Below are positions 62,318-64,000 of a DNA stretch of 64,000 nt, in pieces. The translations under genes and the position numbers were made by a program. The notes under the pieces were generated by a model. That model was not told where the DNA came from. It made no database searches and saw only the letters and a list, made by a program, of their open reading frames with translations. How positions within the stretch are numbered: position 1 is the stretch's first letter; each line of letters opens with the position of its first letter. The stretch comes from Modestobacter roseus (GTDB taxonomy: Bacteria > Actinomycetota > Actinomycetes > Mycobacteriales > Geodermatophilaceae): the NCBI RefSeq assembly GCF_007994135.1, contig NZ_VLKF01000001.1, positions 1,798,001 to 1,862,000 of the forward strand, written 5' to 3'.

Positions 62318-62525
62318 GGCAGGCTCCTCGACGTCGGCGGGATGCGACCCCCGTCGCGTGCCCCACCGCGACGGATCACCCCGGGGATGCCCACACTGCC
62401 GGGCCGGAGCGGACCCGCACCCGACCTGACACGGAAGTGCAAGACCAGCGCCACAGGACCGCAACCGGGACCCCGGCGCCGGGCACGGCCGGCCCCGCCC
62501 CCGAGGTCCGCGACACCGCCGATGG

Positions 62526-64000
62526 TCAGCGGCCGGCGGCCTCCCCCGCCAGGTCCCCCGCAAGGTCCCCCGCCAGGTCCTGGGCCAGCGCCCGCAGCGT
62601 CGCCGCCGGCAGGATCGCGGCCCGGGCCAGCGCCAGCAGCCCCATGGTGGGCGGGAGGGACAGCTGCTCCGTCTGGGTCAGCTGCGGGGCGTGCCGTTCC
62701 ACCACCGCCCGTGCCCGGTGGTCCTGGAGCAGCCGGAGCAACGGCTCGGTGAGCAGGTCGACCGCCGGCAGCTCGGCCAGCGGCGGCAGCGGCTCGGCGA
62801 CCGCCGCGGCCCGGTCGGCCTGGGCACGCACCAGCAGGTGCTCGGGCCCGGCCTCGCCCTCGAACGGGATGCCCAGCCGCTGGAACTGGCTGGCCGGCGC
62901 GTCGTTCTCGTGCATCAGCCGGGCCAGCAGCCGCAGCATCCGTAGCTCGACGTCGTCGTCCTGGAGGGGGTGCTGCTGGCCGGGGTCGGCCGCCAGGTCG
63001 AACAGCAGCGTGCCGTGCAGCCACGGGTTGCTCCGGGCCGCACCGGCCGGTACCCGCATGGTCCGCAGGCCCTTGGTGAACGCGAACGGCTCGGCCGGCT
63101 CCCAGGCCGCGAGCTCCCCCACCCCGAACCGGCTGCGCATGTGGGTGGGCATCAGCGTGTGCTCGTCCAGCGGGGTGTTGGCCGCCTCGACCGGCGCCCG
63201 CATGTAGACGTGGCGGCCGTCGGTGACGTTGACGTGCCCGCCGTGGGCGCCGAAGAGCGCGCCTTCCCGCGACGAACGCTGCGCCAGCAGGTCGGCGAGG
63301 TCGTGCCCCTGCACGTCCGCGGGCGGCTCCTGGCCGAAGAAGCGCAGCAGCGTCGGCGCGATGTCGATCGTCTGGGCCAGCGCGCCGCAGCGGGTGCCCC
63401 GCTCGCCGGTGCGCGGGTCCCACAGGAAGAACGGCAGCCGCACCAGCTCGTTGAACCAGGGCATCGCCGACTTGGCCCACCAGCCCCGCTCACCGAGCAG
63501 GAAGCCGTGGTCGGTGTTGACGATCAGCATGGTGTCGGCCCACATGTCGTGGCCGTCCATGAAGTCCAGCAGCCGGCCGAGCGACGCGTCGCACATCGAG
63601 ACCAGCGCCGCGTACTCGTAGCGCGCGTGCGCCACCTGGTCGGCGGGCTCGGTCACCTTCTGGTAGCCGGGCCAGTCGAACTGCGGGCCGTCGTAGTCGT
63701 GCGCGTAGCGCTTCTTGTGGTCCTCGTGCGTGAAGAACGGCTCGTGCGGGTCGAACAGCTCCAGCTGCAGCAGCCAGCGGTCGGCGTCGACGTTGGTCTC
63801 CAGGAAGTGGATCCCGGCGTCGACCGTGCGGGTCTGGTTGTGGTCGGCCTCGGTCGGCATGTAGCTGCGGTTGATCGCGTCCTGCCGGTGCATCGCCCGG
63901 AAGACCGGGTGCACCGACGGGTCCTCCGCCGGGTCGTCCGGGCGGGGGACGACGCCCTTCCACGGGTCGCCCTCCTGGCCACGGAAGAACTCCCAGGTGG
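62526..64000 (-). CDS. Sulfatase, 5' end outside window
   Basis: At least 491 residues; the frame runs off the right edge, so the N-terminus with the C-x-P-x-R active site is not visible. Sulfatase features seen are LLQLELFDPHEPFFTHEDHK, MLIVNTDHGFLLGERGWWAK with the D-H-G metal site, and the substrate region near PFFLWDPRTGERG. It resembles the heparan-sulfatase/iduronate-like group of bacterial arylsulfatases. The C-terminus has 12-bp repeats giving DLAGDLAGDLAG. It differs clearly from the sulfatase at 36026. The 208-bp gap to its left holds no other gene. Confidence 0.88.
   Translation of the reverse strand, partial: TWEFFRGQEGDPWKGVVPRPDDPAEDPSVHPVFRAMHRQDAINRSYMPTEADHNQTRTVDAGIHFLETNVDADRWLLQLELFDPHEPFFTHEDHKKRYAHDYDGPQFDWPGYQKVTEPADQVAHARYEYAALVSMCDASLGRLLDFMDGHDMWADTMLIVNTDHGFLLGERGWWAKSAMPWFNELVRLPFFLWDPRTGERGTRCGALAQTIDIAPTLLRFFGQEPPADVQGHDLADLLAQRSSREGALFGAHGGHVNVTDGRHVYMRAPVEAANTPLDEHTLMPTHMRSRFGVGELAAWEPAEPFAFTKGLRTMRVPAGAARSNPWLHGTLLFDLAADPGQQHPLQDDDVELRMLRLLARLMHENDAPASQFQRLGIPFEGEAGPEHLLVRAQADRAAAVAEPLPPLAELPAVDLLTEPLLRLLQDHRARAVVERHAPQLTQTEQLSLPPTMGLLALARAAILPAATLRALAQDLAGDLAGDLAGEAAGR

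Noticed and set aside
62472-62483. CCCGGCGCCGGG palindrome as terminator of the right-hand sulfatase
   Set aside because: It is a bare 12-bp palindrome without a loop, and such sequences are common by chance at this GC content.
60440-62563. 700-codon minus-strand frame
   Set aside because: It is antisense to the kinase and GerMN genes; only the stretch just left of 62317 has a ribosome-binding site and protein-like sequence, reported as a possible frameshifted gene.

Overview
The window is very GC-rich (well over 70% G+C by eye), uses GTG starts often, overlaps neighbouring genes by four bases many times, and carries actinobacterial signatures: a Ku/LigD end-joining operon with a lysine-rich Ku tail, a fabG-inhA-ferrochelatase operon, a SigB/RsbW/STAS stress module, and DUF5709, F420-type PPOX and PAC2 proteins. 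I infer an actinobacterium, most likely of the Geodermatophilaceae type. That assignment is inference only. No rRNA, tRNA, CRISPR array, insertion sequence or phage gene was seen.

Layout. 1-18.7 kb is housekeeping and stress: an MFS exporter cut by the left edge; an RND pump divergent from its MarR regulator around a palindromic operator; an ankyrin protein and a dienelactone hydrolase; a HTH-MurA fusion with its own palindrome; a SatD/DUF3307 pair; an AI-2E family permease; a PAC2 protein; flavohaemoglobin; and a Fur-catalase pair behind a near-perfect Fur box. 18.7-22.2 kb is the ku-ligD operon, with LigD split into two genes. 22.3-29.2 kb holds the SigB partner-switching genes, topoisomerase IB, and the SPFH/NfeD membrane pair. 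29.3-36 kb holds a GNAT enzyme, a 69-bp palindromic element, the mycolate-type fabG-inhA-cpfC operon and small membrane proteins.

36.0-54.6 kb is the most interesting part: a compact L-rhamnose island. Leftward genes encode rhamnose isomerase, rhamnulokinase and a fused rhamnulose-1-phosphate aldolase/lactaldehyde dehydrogenase, then a peptide-type ABC importer (lipoprotein, permease, fused permease-ATPase, ATPase), then an apparently cytoplasmic GH78 alpha-L-rhamnosidase and an apparently cytoplasmic Cys-type sulfatase. Rightward genes encode a LacI regulator, which seems to start at CTG, and lutABC for lactate oxidation. The importer and isomerase promoters share a -10 box (TAAGCT, 18 bp from the -35) and a LacI-type operator (TGAAACGTTCMA). 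The logic reads: import of (possibly sulfated) rhamnosides, intracellular desulfation and hydrolysis, isomerase, kinase, aldolase, lactaldehyde to lactate, lactate to pyruvate.

54.7-64 kb holds a 62-residue gene with an apparently leaderless promoter, a UvrA-like ABC protein, an AraC/VOC pair, a helicase gene remnant, a two-component system flanked by two lipoproteins, a probably frameshifted small gene, and a second sulfatase cut by the right edge.
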